The notes: generated by a model from the sequence alone, not told the origin. DNA of 43,667 nucleotides from Gallionellales bacterium GWA2_60_142 (GCA_001801085.1 MGWR01000025.1:1-43667), one strand, 5' to 3'; shown: positions 1-8,746, counted from the stretch's first letter. Translations and numbers: made by a program.

Positions 1-135
1 GTGAGCGATGCCAAGGCTGGCTTGCAGCGATACTTCGCACGTTACAACCAGATCAGGCCGCATTCGTCGCTTGACGACAAAACACCGGATGAGTTCTTTT
101 TCGAAAACCTGCCGGCACTGCCCAAAGCAGCGTAG
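1..135 (+). pseudogene. IS3-family transposase (OrfB) C-terminal end, cut by the window edge
   Basis: The reading frame is open from base 1 to a TAG at 133-135 and gives 44 residues ending in ...LPALPKAA. The stretch YNQIRPHSSLDDKTPDEFF is the typical tail of the DDE integrase core (rve domain) of IS3-family OrfB transposases, where YN..RPH.SL..KTP is highly conserved. The upstream catalytic part lies outside the window, so I cannot tell whether the element is intact. A GTG begins at base 1, but it lies inside the domain and is not a real start. About 65 bases of probable IS right end follow. Confidence 0.8.
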
Positions 136-200
136 GCATTAACCGCAAGGCTTCCACTTAAGAAATGGAATACTGTCCAACTGAGCGGAGCCACCTCTCT
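136..200. mobile_element. Probable right-end region of the IS3-type element
   Basis: This short non-coding stretch directly follows the transposase stop. It contains TTCCACTTAAGAAATGGAA (5-bp arms TTCCA/TGGAA) and then CTGTCCAACTGAGCGGAGCC, the kind of terminal sequence seen at IS3-family ends. The exact terminal inverted repeat and target duplication cannot be fixed because the left end is not in the window. Confidence 0.4.
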
Positions 201-285
201 TCGCTTACCTCGCAGAGGCTCTTGCGCCCTCCGGGTGATGACGCCCTACACTGAACGCCTTAAGCAGATTGGAGCACGCAGAACA

Positions 286-639
286 ATGACTTCGTCTCAG
301 CATGACATGATTAGACCATCGTCTCTCCACGGTGCGGTGGGCATCATCCGAGCGACATTCCCGGCAGAGGAATTGCAGGCTTGGGCTGCCCAGCCGGAGG
401 GCAGCGCGGGCGGGCAAGCCCATTTCGAGCTTGGCATGTGGATTCGAAATAATTGGGTACATGGATCAGGCTCGCCCTTGGCAACCCAGATCGAAAAATT
501 TGCCGGGGTCATCGATGCAGATCAAATTTCCGCTGCCATCGTCAAAGCTTTATGGCGGGTGCTTAACGGCTTACCCTGCTCAGAAATTGAAGAATTGGTT
601 AAGCCATCGCAGTCTCGAATTACTCTTGAGTGGGACTGA
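286..639 (+). CDS. DUF6794-like hypothetical protein
   Basis: This is a 117-residue ORF if started at the ATG at 286, which has GGAG at 271-274 as a distant Shine-Dalgarno. An in-frame ATG at 235 would add 17 residues. The central stretch FELGMWIRNNWVHGSGSPLA resembles the conserved GMWIRNNW core of the DUF6794 family. Members are small soluble proteins of unknown function, often encoded near toxin-antitoxin or immunity genes. There is no signal peptide or membrane segment. It sits between an IS end and a toxin-antitoxin pair, in accessory DNA. I recognise the motif from memory only, so the assignment is moderate, and no function can be given. Confidence 0.5.
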   Translation: MTSSQHDMIRPSSLHGAVGIIRATFPAEELQAWAAQPEGSAGGQAHFELGMWIRNNWVHGSGSPLATQIEKFAGVIDADQISAAIVKALWRVLNGLPCSEIEELVKPSQSRITLEWD

Positions 640-834
640 TGCCATAGCTCAATAAGCCGCGCGGTCGTCCGCGAAAGCGGCTGGCAGATTCGGATGGAGC
701 GGAAGATCAGTTATTGATCGACATTTGAGCCTGGCCCCTTCCTGTGTTGGCCCCTTTCTGTGTTTCTGCTTGGCTCTGGCATTAGGCAAAACGAACATCT
801 ATACTTACATCGTTCTGTACATTTGGAGTTTGCC
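640..834. other. Non-coding gap with REP/RAYT-like half-site and weak promoter for the antitoxin gene
   Basis: No gene is seen here. Bases 727-740 (GAGCCTGGCCCCTT) match the left end of the cassette at 23276 and look like a half-site of the same dispersed repeat family. A possible promoter for the phd-like gene has CTGGCA at 776-781 and TATACT at 800-805, spaced 18 bp. It is weak and unproven. Confidence 0.4.
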
Positions 835-1062
835 ATGAAACAAGCCACATTCACCGAAGTGCGCAACCATGCCAAGCAGTATTTCGACATCGTCGCATCG
901 GGGGAGTCGGTGCGCGTATTGCGCAATGGCAAGCCTATCGCCGACATTGTCCCCATCGCTGCCGATCTGCCGTCCTGGAAGCGGCGCAAGGCTCAGCCTC
1001 TGGTACTGGATTCTATTTCGGTTAGCCGCATGATTATCGAAGAGCGCGCTGCCGGTCTATGA
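835..1062 (+). CDS. Phd/YefM-family antitoxin
   Basis: This 75-residue protein starts at ATG 835 behind GGAG (825-828). The N-terminal MKQATFTEVRNHAKQYFDIV followed by GESVRVLRNGKPIADIVPI is the Phd/YefM fold: an N-terminal DNA-binding strand-helix region with the typical R.GKP.A.I.P motif, then a toxin-binding tail (about residues 50-75). It is expected to neutralise the PIN-domain toxin encoded 14 bp downstream and to repress the shared promoter as a dimer. Order (antitoxin first) and size fit a type II module. The tail rich in Arg, Lys and Glu (RMIIEERAAGL) is the likely toxin-contacting helix. Confidence 0.85.
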   Translation: MKQATFTEVRNHAKQYFDIVASGESVRVLRNGKPIADIVPIAADLPSWKRRKAQPLVLDSISVSRMIIEERAAGL

Positions 1063-1076
1063 GCAGGTAAAGTCAG

Positions 1077-1490
1077 ATGCGAATTTTTTTCGACTCGTCG
1101 GCATTCGTTAAGCGTTATATCAGCGAAGCTGGAACCGATGCCGTGCTGGGTTGGTGCGATCAGGCAACGGAAATAATTTTGTCCGGCATTGCACTCCCGG
1201 AAATAATTTCGGCATTTTGCAGGCTGCAACGGGAAGGCAAAATCACCGATACGCAATATCGTCAATTGAAGTCGTTGTTGCTGGCAGACATTGAAGATGC
1301 CGCTATTTGCGACCTGTCGCCCATCGTACTGGCACAGGCGGTTTCGAGTCTCGAAAATAACGTACTGCGCGGCATGGATGCCATTCACATCGGCAGTGCG
1401 GTTGCGCTGAAAGCTGAGGTTTTTATTTCAGCCGACATGCGCCAGCTTGATGCTGCTGCCCGCATGGGTTTGCGAGTCGAGGCGGTGTAA
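1077..1490 (+). CDS. PIN-domain toxin (VapC-like ribonuclease)
   Basis: This is a 137-residue PIN-domain protein. The acidic metal-binding residues of the family are visible: Asp in FFDSSAFVKRY near the N-terminus, Glu in ALPEIISAF, Asp in GMDAIHIGSA and Asp in ISADMRQLDAA near the C-terminus. Such proteins are Mg-dependent endoribonucleases, usually aimed at tRNA or rRNA. The gene follows the Phd-like antitoxin with a 14-bp gap, so both are probably translated from one mRNA. The Phd + PIN pairing (rather than VapB + VapC) is common. The target RNA cannot be inferred from sequence. It is convergent with mlaC. Confidence 0.85.
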   Translation: MRIFFDSSAFVKRYISEAGTDAVLGWCDQATEIILSGIALPEIISAFCRLQREGKITDTQYRQLKSLLLADIEDAAICDLSPIVLAQAVSSLENNVLRGMDAIHIGSAVALKAEVFISADMRQLDAAARMGLRVEAV

Positions 1491-1575
1491 ACGGAAAAGG
1501 GGGCAAACCTTTACCTTGCGGCTGGAGGCGATGCAACGGATTTCCATCATCCCGTCCGCAGTTCTCGCATAGCCG

Positions 1576-2208
1576 CTAATCCTCTTCGTGCTGATGTGAG
1601 GCCTTGTTTGCCGCATTCTTGTCCGTCAGGGTCTTGATCAATCCTTCTATGCCGCCCTGTTCCACTTGCTGGGCGAATATGCTGCGGTAAACGATGGCCA
1701 GGCTGATTTTCTCCACCGTCAGGTCGAACACCTTCCAGCCGTCGGAAGTTTTTTCCATTTCATAATCCACTGCAATTCGTTGTGCGCCCGGTTTCAGGAT
1801 GAGCGTTCTGACGGTCACCTTGTCGGCGTCCGGATGCGGGCTGACCGGCATGACTTCCACGGTCTGGTCCCGGTAGCGCGAGAATGCGTTGGCGTATGTG
1901 TTCACCAGCAGGTTGCGGAACTCCGTCACCAGCATATCCTTCTGTTTCGGCGTCGCACGATGCCAATCCTTGCCGGCCGCAAGCCGGGTCATGCGCACAA
2001 AATCGAAATGCGGCAACACTCGGGTTCCCACTATCGACATCAGGTTGTGCGGGTTGTTTGCCGGATCGACATTTTCCTGCCTGACGGCGGACAGCACTTC
2101 CTCCGCGACGTTCCTGATCAGCATGTCCGGTTCCGTCACTTCAGATCGTGCGCCCATCGATGCGAACATCGATGCGCACAGCAGGCACAGCACGATAATT
2201 TTCTTCAT
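1576..2208 (-). CDS. mlaC: MlaC/Ttg2D-type periplasmic phospholipid-binding protein
   Basis: The protein is 210 residues from the ATG at 2208. An in-frame ATG at 2223 is an alternative start. Residues 1-22 (MKKIIVLCLLCASMFASMGA) form a signal peptide. The rest matches the Tol_Tol_Ttg2/MlaC fold, with the typical LPHFDFVRMTRLAAGKDW segment and a C-terminal YRSIFAQQVEQGGIEGLI. MlaC shuttles phospholipid between outer and inner membrane partners. The notable point is context: no mlaA, B, D, E or F is adjacent, so this is a lone copy, divergent from tamA-tamB, which also serve outer-membrane homeostasis. The C-terminus is Lys/Asn/His-rich (KNAANKASHQHEED). Confidence 0.85.
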   Translation of the reverse strand: MKKIIVLCLLCASMFASMGARSEVTEPDMLIRNVAEEVLSAVRQENVDPANNPHNLMSIVGTRVLPHFDFVRMTRLAAGKDWHRATPKQKDMLVTEFRNLLVNTYANAFSRYRDQTVEVMPVSPHPDADKVTVRTLILKPGAQRIAVDYEMEKTSDGWKVFDLTVEKISLAIVYRSIFAQQVEQGGIEGLIKTLTDKNAANKASHQHEED

Positions 2209-2514
2209 TGCAACGCACCCCATTCTTTGCCTGCCTTTGTCGGTCTTGTCCCGCATTCACGTTGCCGGCACTCGCGACGAATGATCCGTTTGCGGACATG
2301 ATCGGAGTGAGCAAATGCTACAACGTGGGGGAGAAAATCATATAGGCTGGAATATGTAATTTCGGCCGGGGTTCATTGGATTGAAGCCGGAGTGGATTGC
2401 CGATTCGGCATGGGGGGAACTTCCCGACTGTTTGCATCAAATCATGATGCTGTATCCTAGTCCCCGCATCCGTGGTTAAACTTTTTTCGGCATTCCGTCA
2501 TCCGGCCAATCAAC
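2209..2514. promoter_or_regulatory. Divergent mlaC/tamA control region with a GCATCA-TGATGC palindrome
   Basis: This gap of about 300 bp between divergent genes has no ORF I trust. A perfect 6-bp inverted repeat, GCATCA (2434-2439) and TGATGC (2445-2450) with a 5-bp spacer, lies about 65 bp before the tamA start and overlaps a possible promoter (TTTGCA near 2431, TATCCT near 2452). It could be an operator, but no regulator is evident. Confidence 0.35.
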
Positions 2515-4281
2515 GTGTTTAACATCGACGAACACTATCGCTATCTTCCGGTCTTCGGGCTGGGATTGATGCTCGCTCTCGCCGCGCCGGATGGCCGCGC
2601 GGCGGAGCGTGTGCTGGATGCCGGCAGCAGCGTCGTCCTGTCTTCGCCCGCTCCGCTGCAGGAGTTGTTGAAGAAGCATTTCGAGATCCCTGCGGCCCTG
2701 CCGGACGATACCGCCAGTGCCGCGTTCATCCGCCGGGCAAGGCGGGAGATCGGCGCATTGCTGGCGACCGAGGGATATTTCTCCCCGACAGTGAAGCTGC
2801 ATCCCGCCGGGCCCGGCGGCACGCGGAAATTGGAGGTCGATCCCGGCCAGCGCACGCTGGTTTCCAGACTGGACATCGAGTTCATGGGCGATCTCGCCGC
2901 CGGCGATTCTCCCGAGCGTCAGGCCCGTATCGACCAACTGCGGGCGGCTTGGTCGCTGGGCATAGGCGCGCCCTTTCGCTCGCCCGCATGGGAGGATGCC
3001 AAGGCCGCGCTGTTGGCCAGTGTGTCGAGCGAGAATTATGCTGCCGCGCAAATCGTGGATAGCCGTGCGGAGGTCGATCCCGCCACCGCAACCGCGCGCT
3101 TGAAGCTGGTCGTCGATTCCGGTCCGGCTTTCCGTTTCGGCGAACTGGAGATAAGCGGTCTGAGCCGCTATGACAGAGACCAGCTGGTCCGCCAAATGCC
3201 GTTCCATCCCGGCGCACCTTATCGCCGGGATCTGCTGCTCGCTTTTCAGGCGCGCTTGCAGAGCATGCCCCAGTTCGGTTCGGTAATGGTTGATATCGAG
3301 CCCGATATATCCACCCATGCGGCGGCCCCGGTGAGGGTCGCGCTGACCGAGGCAAAGACCAGGCGCGTGGCGATCGGCGCCGGCATCAGCACCGACAACG
3401 GCCCGCGCAGCGAGATCAACTACCTGGACCACGATTTTCTGGATCGCGCCTGGAGTCTGAGCAGCGGACTTCGTCTGGAGCAGAATCGCCAGCAACTGTC
3501 CGCCGGTATCGACACCTTGCCGGACGACGACGGCTACCGCTTATCGTGGGGCGGGGCGACCGATGCCACCCTGATCGCGGGGCTACAGACCGAGCGCCAT
3601 AAATTGAGCGTGACCCGCAGCCGCACTCACGGAGCGATCGAGACCAGGCATGGCATCAACTGGCAACAGGAGAGCCGGAGACCGGCCGGCGGCGTGCAGG
3701 AGGTCAACCAGGCTCTGGTGCTGGACTGGCAGTGGCTCCGGCGCGCGATAGACGACCCGCTGTATCCGCGCAAAGGCAATGTGACCGAATTCCGTATCGG
3801 CGGGGGTAGCCGGCAGTTGCTGTCCGATCACGATTTCCTGCGCAGTTATGCGCGCCACCAGATATGGTGGCCGGCGTTCGAGCGCGATGCCCTGACCGTG
3901 CGCGGCGAAGTGGGCGTCACCGCCGCTTTGTCTCGCCTCGGCATTCCTCAGGAATATCTGTTCCGCGCCGGCGGTTCGCAGTCCGTGCGCGGCTACACCT
4001 ACCAAAGTCTGGGGGTGCAGGAGGGCGCGGCGGTCGTGGGTGGGCGGGCGCTGGTCACGGGCAGCATCGAATACACGCACTGGTTCGGCCGCGATTGGGG
4101 CGGGGCTTTGTTCGCCGATGCCGGCGGCGTTGCGGATTCCCTGCGCACCGTGCGCATGGCGGGTGGATACGGCAGCGGAGTGCGCTGGCGCAGCCCGGTG
4201 GGGCCGCTGGCGATGGATCTGGCCTGGGGGCAGCGATCGCATGCCATGCAGTTGCATTTTTCACTTGCTGCGGCGTTCTGA
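2515..4281 (+). CDS. tamA: TamA, outer-membrane Omp85-family translocation/assembly protein
   Basis: This 588-residue protein uses a GTG start at 2515. The N-terminus YLPVFGLGLMLALAAPDGRAA is a plausible signal peptide. Two or three POTRA domains follow (about residues 40-265), for example FRFGELEISGLSRY and the preceding repeats. The Omp85 barrel begins around VAIGAGISTDNGPRSEINY and ends in the aromatic strand MQLHFSLAAAF. The barrel signature VRGYTYQSLG (about residue 490) is the conserved lid-lock motif of loop L6. TamA works with the inner-membrane-anchored TamB encoded immediately downstream, linking envelope membranes for outer-membrane protein assembly and probably phospholipid transport. 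Confidence 0.93.
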   Translation: MFNIDEHYRYLPVFGLGLMLALAAPDGRAAERVLDAGSSVVLSSPAPLQELLKKHFEIPAALPDDTASAAFIRRARREIGALLATEGYFSPTVKLHPAGPGGTRKLEVDPGQRTLVSRLDIEFMGDLAAGDSPERQARIDQLRAAWSLGIGAPFRSPAWEDAKAALLASVSSENYAAAQIVDSRAEVDPATATARLKLVVDSGPAFRFGELEISGLSRYDRDQLVRQMPFHPGAPYRRDLLLAFQARLQSMPQFGSVMVDIEPDISTHAAAPVRVALTEAKTRRVAIGAGISTDNGPRSEINYLDHDFLDRAWSLSSGLRLEQNRQQLSAGIDTLPDDDGYRLSWGGATDATLIAGLQTERHKLSVTRSRTHGAIETRHGINWQQESRRPAGGVQEVNQALVLDWQWLRRAIDDPLYPRKGNVTEFRIGGGSRQLLSDHDFLRSYARHQIWWPAFERDALTVRGEVGVTAALSRLGIPQEYLFRAGGSQSVRGYTYQSLGVQEGAAVVGGRALVTGSIEYTHWFGRDWGGALFADAGGVADSLRTVRMAGGYGSGVRWRSPVGPLAMDLAWGQRSHAMQLHFSLAAAF

Positions 4282-4316
4282 CGATGAGCGGACATCCTAG
4301 CCCGGAGGTTGATGCG

Positions 4317-7300
4317 ATGCGTGCCGCAAAGCGCCGGCGGCTGCTGATCGCCGCGATCCTCGCGCTATCTGCGGCGGGAGGCTGGCTGCTGACCAGCACC
4401 GCCGGACTGCAACTGCTGGCCGCGACGGCGGCTCGCCTGAGCGCGGGCGGCGTTTCGTTCGACGGCGTGAGCGGCACGCTGCTCGGCCCGATCCGCGTGC
4501 GGACGCTGGTTCTGGATAACGGCAGCGACCTGCGCATCACGGCGCAAGACGTGAGCATGGACTGGCGTCCTGCCGCGCTGCTGGGCGGCAGGCTGGAAGT
4601 GCAGTTGTTGCAGGCGCGGGACGTCGAAGTGCTGTCGCTTCCGTCGCCCTTGCCGCAAGACTTGCGTCCGCCGCTGTCTTTGTCGATAGGGAAACTCGAT
4701 ATCGGTGCGCTGCGGGTGATAGCCGAAGACGGTGGCTCGCCTTATTTTTCCGCCGACAATATTGCGGCGAGACTGGACAGCGACGGTCGGAGTTACCGCT
4801 TGCAGGATCTGCGCGCCGGAACCGGATACGGCACGCTGACGGCATCCGGCCAGATGAACGGCATTCGCCCGTTCGCGTTGCAGGCACAGGGCGAGCTGGC
4901 CGGCGTCGGCGGCCTTGTGGGGCTTGAGGCCGCGCACATCGCGGCTAGCGTCGCCGGCGACCTGCAACAACTCACGATCAGCGCGCAGGGCAAGGGCGGA
5001 GGACTCGTCGGCAGCGGCGAAGCCCGGCTGACGCCTTACGGCGATTTCCCGCTCGCCGCGCTGCGGCTGAAGGTGAGCGGCCTCGATCCACGCGCCTTCT
5101 CGCCGGCCGCGCCCCACGCCGACCTCGCGCTGCAGGCCGATCTGCGGGGCAATGCCGACGGCCGGCTCGAAGGCGAGGTGTCGGCGAAGAATCTCATTCC
5201 GGCCCCCTTGGATCGCGGCGGCCTGCCGCTGCTCGGCGGGCAGGCCCACGCAACGCTCTCCGCCGACTTGCTGAAGTTCGACCGGCTCGCGCTCGCGCTC
5301 GCGGGGGGCGCATCCGTTTCCGGAAACATCGAGTGGCATCGCACGCAGGCAAAAGGCTCGGGCGTGCTGGCCGTCAGCCGCCTCGATCCCGCCGCGCTCG
5401 ACACAAGACTGCGCGCCGCCAGACTCAACGGTAGCATGAAGCTCAGCGGCGACGGCGCTGTCCAGCAGGCGGAGGTCGTGCTGGGCGACGGCAAGCTGCG
5501 GCTGGATGCGCTGCTGGTCAAAGCGGGCGAGACGCTGACGCTGGAGAAGTTGCGCCTCGCCCGCGGCCAGGCCGCACTCAGCGGGCACGGCAAATTGGCG
5601 CTGGACGGGCGGCGGGCCTACAGCTTCGACGGCCAACTGCAACGCTTCGACCTTGCCGCATTCCTGAGCGCCCCGCGCTCGGACCTGAACGCCAAGCTGA
5701 CGCTGGCGGGCGAACTGGAGCCGCAAATCAGCGGCAAGGTGAACTTCACGATGAGCGACAGCCGTTTCGCCGGCCAGCCTGTGAGCGGCACCGGCCGGGT
5801 CGAATTCGCCGGCATGGACAGAGGCAAAGCCGATGTCGAATTCCGCGTGGGCGACAACCGCCTGAGCGCCAAGGGCGGCCTCGGTGCAGCGACGGACAAG
5901 CTACAACTCGAACTCGCCGCGCCCGCGCTGGTACAACTCGGTCACGGCTTCGGCGGCGCGTTGAATGCACGGGCCACGCTGTCCGGTAGCCTGGCGCGGC
6001 CGGACGCCAGCTTCACGGCGGAAGGACGCAACCTGTCCATGCCGGACGAGCAGCATCTTGCCAGCCTGAGCGCCAGCGGGAAACTGGAGGGAGAGGCGCT
6101 GACGCTGAGCGTGGACGCCGGCGACTACCGGATGGGCGCAGCCCCTTCGGCAGAGTCCGGGACAGGCCCTTCGACGGAGCTCAGGACAGGCTTCAAGAGC
6201 CTGAAACTCGCCGCGAACGGCAGCCTCGCGCGCCACGAATTCGCTGCCGATGCGCTGCTGCACGACGGCGGCAAACTTGCGTTGCGCGCCAACGGAGGAT
6301 TCGGCGATGACGCCCGACGCCGGGGGAACATTCGCCGGGAGAACATCCAATGGCAGGGCGTGCTGACGGAATTGTCCGGCACGGGCGCGCTGCCGTTCAA
6401 TCTGCTGGCGGACACGCCGCTCACACTTGGACGGGGCCGCGTCGCGCTGGAGGCTGCGGCGTTCTCTGTGGTCAACGGCCGGGTCCACGTCGAAAGCTTG
6501 GCATGGACGCCACAGCGCTGGGGCAGCCGCGGGAGTTTCACCGGCATCGGGCTGCGTGCGGGCATCGGCTTCAAGCCCAACTTCCGCGCGCGGGAAGGCC
6601 GGGAATTCCTGCGGCTGGGGGGCGAGTGGGACGTCGCTTCCACGTCGCAACTGGAAGGTCGTCTGCGCGTCGCGCGCGAAAGCGGCGACTGGGTGTTGCC
6701 CGGCGATACGCCGGCCCCGCTGGGCCTGAAGAAGCTGGAGTTCACCGCCCGCGCCGCCGATGGGCGGATAGTCGGCGAACTGACGGCACAGGGGGAGCGC
6801 CTCGGGGAATGGCGCGGCAGCGTCGCCATGCCGCTGGCGCGATCCGGCGTGGGCTGGGCGGTGTCGGACCACGCCCCGCTCGCCGGAAAGATCCGCATCG
6901 ACGCGCCCGATCTGAGCTGGCTGGGGAACGCCATCAATGAAGATATCAAGACCTCTGGGCGAGCCGTGCTCGATGCCGATATCGCCGGAACTTATGCCGC
7001 GCCCCGCCTGCTTGGGCAAATGCGCGGCGACGATCTGGCGTTGGCGCTGCTGGATCAGGGCGTGCGGCTGGAACAGGGAACGCTGGCGGCGCGCTTCGAC
7101 CAGAAATCGCTGCACATCGACAACCTGAGTTTCGTCGCCCCGCACCAGCCGCAACCGCGCGACAGCCTGTTGGCCGGAATGAATCCCGTGCCCGGCCCGG
7201 GCAGGCTCAGTGCATCCGGCGCCATCGGCCTGAGCGGCGACAAGGGCGATCTCGAAATCAGTATTGTCCGGATGCCGCTGTCGCAGCGCACCGACCGCTG

Positions 7301-8195
7301 GATCATCGCTTCCGGCAGCGGACACCTCGGCATCGACAACGACCTGCTCTCGTTGACCGCCAACATCACTGCCGATGCGGGCCTGATCAATCAGCCCGTC
7401 AGCGGCCGGCCGGAACTGTCGGAAGATATTGTGATACTCGGACGGAGGGCTCCCGCATCCAAAGGCTCGCGCCTGTCCGTCGATGCCGCGCTGGATCTGG
7501 GCGAACACTTCTACCTGCGCGCCTCCGGGCTGGAAGCGCGGTTGGCGGGGAAGCTGAACGTGCGCGACACGCAGGGGCAGCAGTTGCGCGTCACCGGCAC
7601 CATCGCCGCCAGCGATGCCACGTTCGAAGCCTATGGCCAGCGTCTGACGGTGGAGCGGGGAATCGTCAATTTCCAGGGGCCGCTCGCCGATCCGGGGCTC
7701 AACATACTCGCCTTGCGCAAGGGCCTGAGCGTGGAGGCGGGGGTCGAGGTGACGGGCACCGCGCAGCATCCGTCCGTGCGGCTCGTGTCCACGCCGACGG
7801 TGCCGGATTTCGAAAAGCTCTCATGGATCGTCCTTGGGCGTCTGCCCACGGATGGCGGCGTCGATACCGCGCTGCTGTTCAATGCGGCCGGCAGCATACT
7901 GGGAGGGCAATCCGGCGGCATCACCGGGCAACTGAAACAATCGCTGGGCATCGATGAATTGTCGCTGCGGCAAGGCGAGAACAAAGCCGGACCTGCCGAC
8001 AACCCGTTAAGCAACCAGATCGCCACCATCGGCAAGCGTCTTTCGTCGCGCGCCTTCCTCAGCTACGAGCAGGGCATAACGGCAGCGGCAGGAGTGACCA
8101 AGCTCACTTATACCCTGACTCCCAGAGTGAATGTCGTCACCCAGGCCGGCGTTGAAAGCGCCATCGATATTTTCTACACCTTCAGCTTCGATTGA
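4317..8195 (+). CDS. tamB: TamB, AsmA-like envelope-spanning protein (DUF490)
   Basis: The protein is about 1292 residues (E. coli TamB is about 1260). I chose ATG 4317 because GGAGG (4304-4308) lies 8 nt upstream. ATG 4284, three bases after the tamA stop, is in frame and would add 11 residues. MRAAKRRRLLIAAILALSAAG is a single membrane anchor. The long beta-helical middle is rich in GSG/LA/LD repeats. The C-terminal TamB domain ends in VTKLTYTLTPRVNVVTQAG and a Phe-rich last strand (FYTFSFD), which contacts TamA. Oddity: codons at 6143-6190 consist of two tandem 24-bp REP-like units giving PSAESGTG-PSTELRTG, an in-frame repeat insertion. Confidence 0.92.
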   Translation: MRAAKRRRLLIAAILALSAAGGWLLTSTAGLQLLAATAARLSAGGVSFDGVSGTLLGPIRVRTLVLDNGSDLRITAQDVSMDWRPAALLGGRLEVQLLQARDVEVLSLPSPLPQDLRPPLSLSIGKLDIGALRVIAEDGGSPYFSADNIAARLDSDGRSYRLQDLRAGTGYGTLTASGQMNGIRPFALQAQGELAGVGGLVGLEAAHIAASVAGDLQQLTISAQGKGGGLVGSGEARLTPYGDFPLAALRLKVSGLDPRAFSPAAPHADLALQADLRGNADGRLEGEVSAKNLIPAPLDRGGLPLLGGQAHATLSADLLKFDRLALALAGGASVSGNIEWHRTQAKGSGVLAVSRLDPAALDTRLRAARLNGSMKLSGDGAVQQAEVVLGDGKLRLDALLVKAGETLTLEKLRLARGQAALSGHGKLALDGRRAYSFDGQLQRFDLAAFLSAPRSDLNAKLTLAGELEPQISGKVNFTMSDSRFAGQPVSGTGRVEFAGMDRGKADVEFRVGDNRLSAKGGLGAATDKLQLELAAPALVQLGHGFGGALNARATLSGSLARPDASFTAEGRNLSMPDEQHLASLSASGKLEGEALTLSVDAGDYRMGAAPSAESGTGPSTELRTGFKSLKLAANGSLARHEFAADALLHDGGKLALRANGGFGDDARRRGNIRRENIQWQGVLTELSGTGALPFNLLADTPLTLGRGRVALEAAAFSVVNGRVHVESLAWTPQRWGSRGSFTGIGLRAGIGFKPNFRAREGREFLRLGGEWDVASTSQLEGRLRVARESGDWVLPGDTPAPLGLKKLEFTARAADGRIVGELTAQGERLGEWRGSVAMPLARSGVGWAVSDHAPLAGKIRIDAPDLSWLGNAINEDIKTSGRAVLDADIAGTYAAPRLLGQMRGDDLALALLDQGVRLEQGTLAARFDQKSLHIDNLSFVAPHQPQPRDSLLAGMNPVPGPGRLSASGAIGLSGDKGDLEISIVRMPLSQRTDRWIIASGSGHLGIDNDLLSLTANITADAGLINQPVSGRPELSEDIVILGRRAPASKGSRLSVDAALDLGEHFYLRASGLEARLAGKLNVRDTQGQQLRVTGTIAASDATFEAYGQRLTVERGIVNFQGPLADPGLNILALRKGLSVEAGVEVTGTAQHPSVRLVSTPTVPDFEKLSWIVLGRLPTDGGVDTALLFNAAGSILGGQSGGITGQLKQSLGIDELSLRQGENKAGPADNPLSNQIATIGKRLSSRAFLSYEQGITAAAGVTKLTYTLTPRVNVVTQAGVESAIDIFYTFSFD
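6143..6190 (+). repeat. Two tandem 24-bp REP-like units inside tamB
   Basis: Unit 1 (6143-6166) and unit 2 (6167-6190) share 19 of 24 bases and both run CCCTTCG...GGACAGG. This sequence type is a common dispersed intergenic repeat in proteobacteria. Here it lies in a coding region, adds exactly 16 codons, and does not break the frame. Confidence 0.75.
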
Positions 8196-8466
8196 GTGTT
8201 CTCGCGGCCTGTCATCGCCGCAGTTCTGCCATCTCCGGACGCCGGCAGGCTAGGGAAAATCCTAGGCCTGAATGCATAGATAATTCGGCATATATATCTA
8301 TTCCGCCAGATTGGTAAAATGCGCGCCGAGCGATTCGGTTTGGTGCCATGCCCGACCTTCCGTACTCTCTCTCCTCACTAGGGCGACCTTCACCGGCCGC
8401 CCATTTTTTTGCCCGGGAGTTGTCCCGGAAGATCCGAAGTAATCCTGCGTCGCGAAAGAAGATCCC

Positions 8467-8497
8467 AAAAAAACAACGGGCGCCGAAGCGCCCGTTG
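8467..8497 (-). terminator. Strong intrinsic terminator, minus strand, without an obvious gene
   Basis: A perfect 10-bp stem, CAACGGGCGC and GCGCCCGTTG, closes a tetraloop that reads UUCG in the minus-strand RNA. Seven A residues on the plus strand (8467-8473) give a T-run after the hairpin on the minus strand. The only upstream minus-strand gene is tRNA-Arg, which has its own terminator at 8704-8737. Confidence 0.8.
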
Positions 8498-8703
8498 TCG
8501 TCCGGTGACGGACCTTGTGTTAACGATCATCGCGGTTGCGCCACCCTGAATGATGAAACGCCTATAGGTCATTCCCGGCAAGCCCGGTTGCAGCGCGTGT
8601 TGAGGCCGTTATTCCGCATTTGAGATGCACGGGGGATGGCGATTCCGATTCCGGGCGGCTATCCCTGCCTGAAGTGCCGGCGTTTATCGTGTGCGGTAAA
8701 AAC

Positions 8704-8737
8704 AAAAAAGGCTTATTTCCGGATGGAAATAAGCCTT
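8704..8737 (-). terminator. Terminator of tRNA-Arg
   Basis: A perfect 13-bp stem (8708-8720 with 8725-8737, loop GGAT) is followed on the minus strand by a T-run (A-run 8704-8709 on the plus strand). It lies 9 bases beyond the tRNA CCA end. Confidence 0.88.
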
Positions 8738-8746
8738 TTGAAGATG

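Larger units (their letters stand above)
8196..8746. other. 550-bp non-coding stretch after tamB
   Basis: I see no convincing protein gene. Bases 8246-8270 form a hairpin (CAGGCTAGG ... CCTAGGCCTG) without a T-run, possibly the tamB transcript end. Bases 8280-8335 are AT-rich. Two strong minus-strand terminators occur at 8467-8497 and 8704-8737. ORFs at 8348-8623 (+) and 8390-8581 (-) run through a terminator and have no recognisable domain. Confidence 0.6.

Noticed and set aside
3864-4316. Extended N-terminus of the tamB frame reaching back into tamA
   Set aside because: It overlaps the certain tamA barrel, and a strong GGAGG site supports the start at 4317.
8348-8623. 91-codon ORF after tamB
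   Set aside because: It runs through the 8467-8497 hairpin, has no ribosome site and reads as Arg/Pro/Ser-rich noise.
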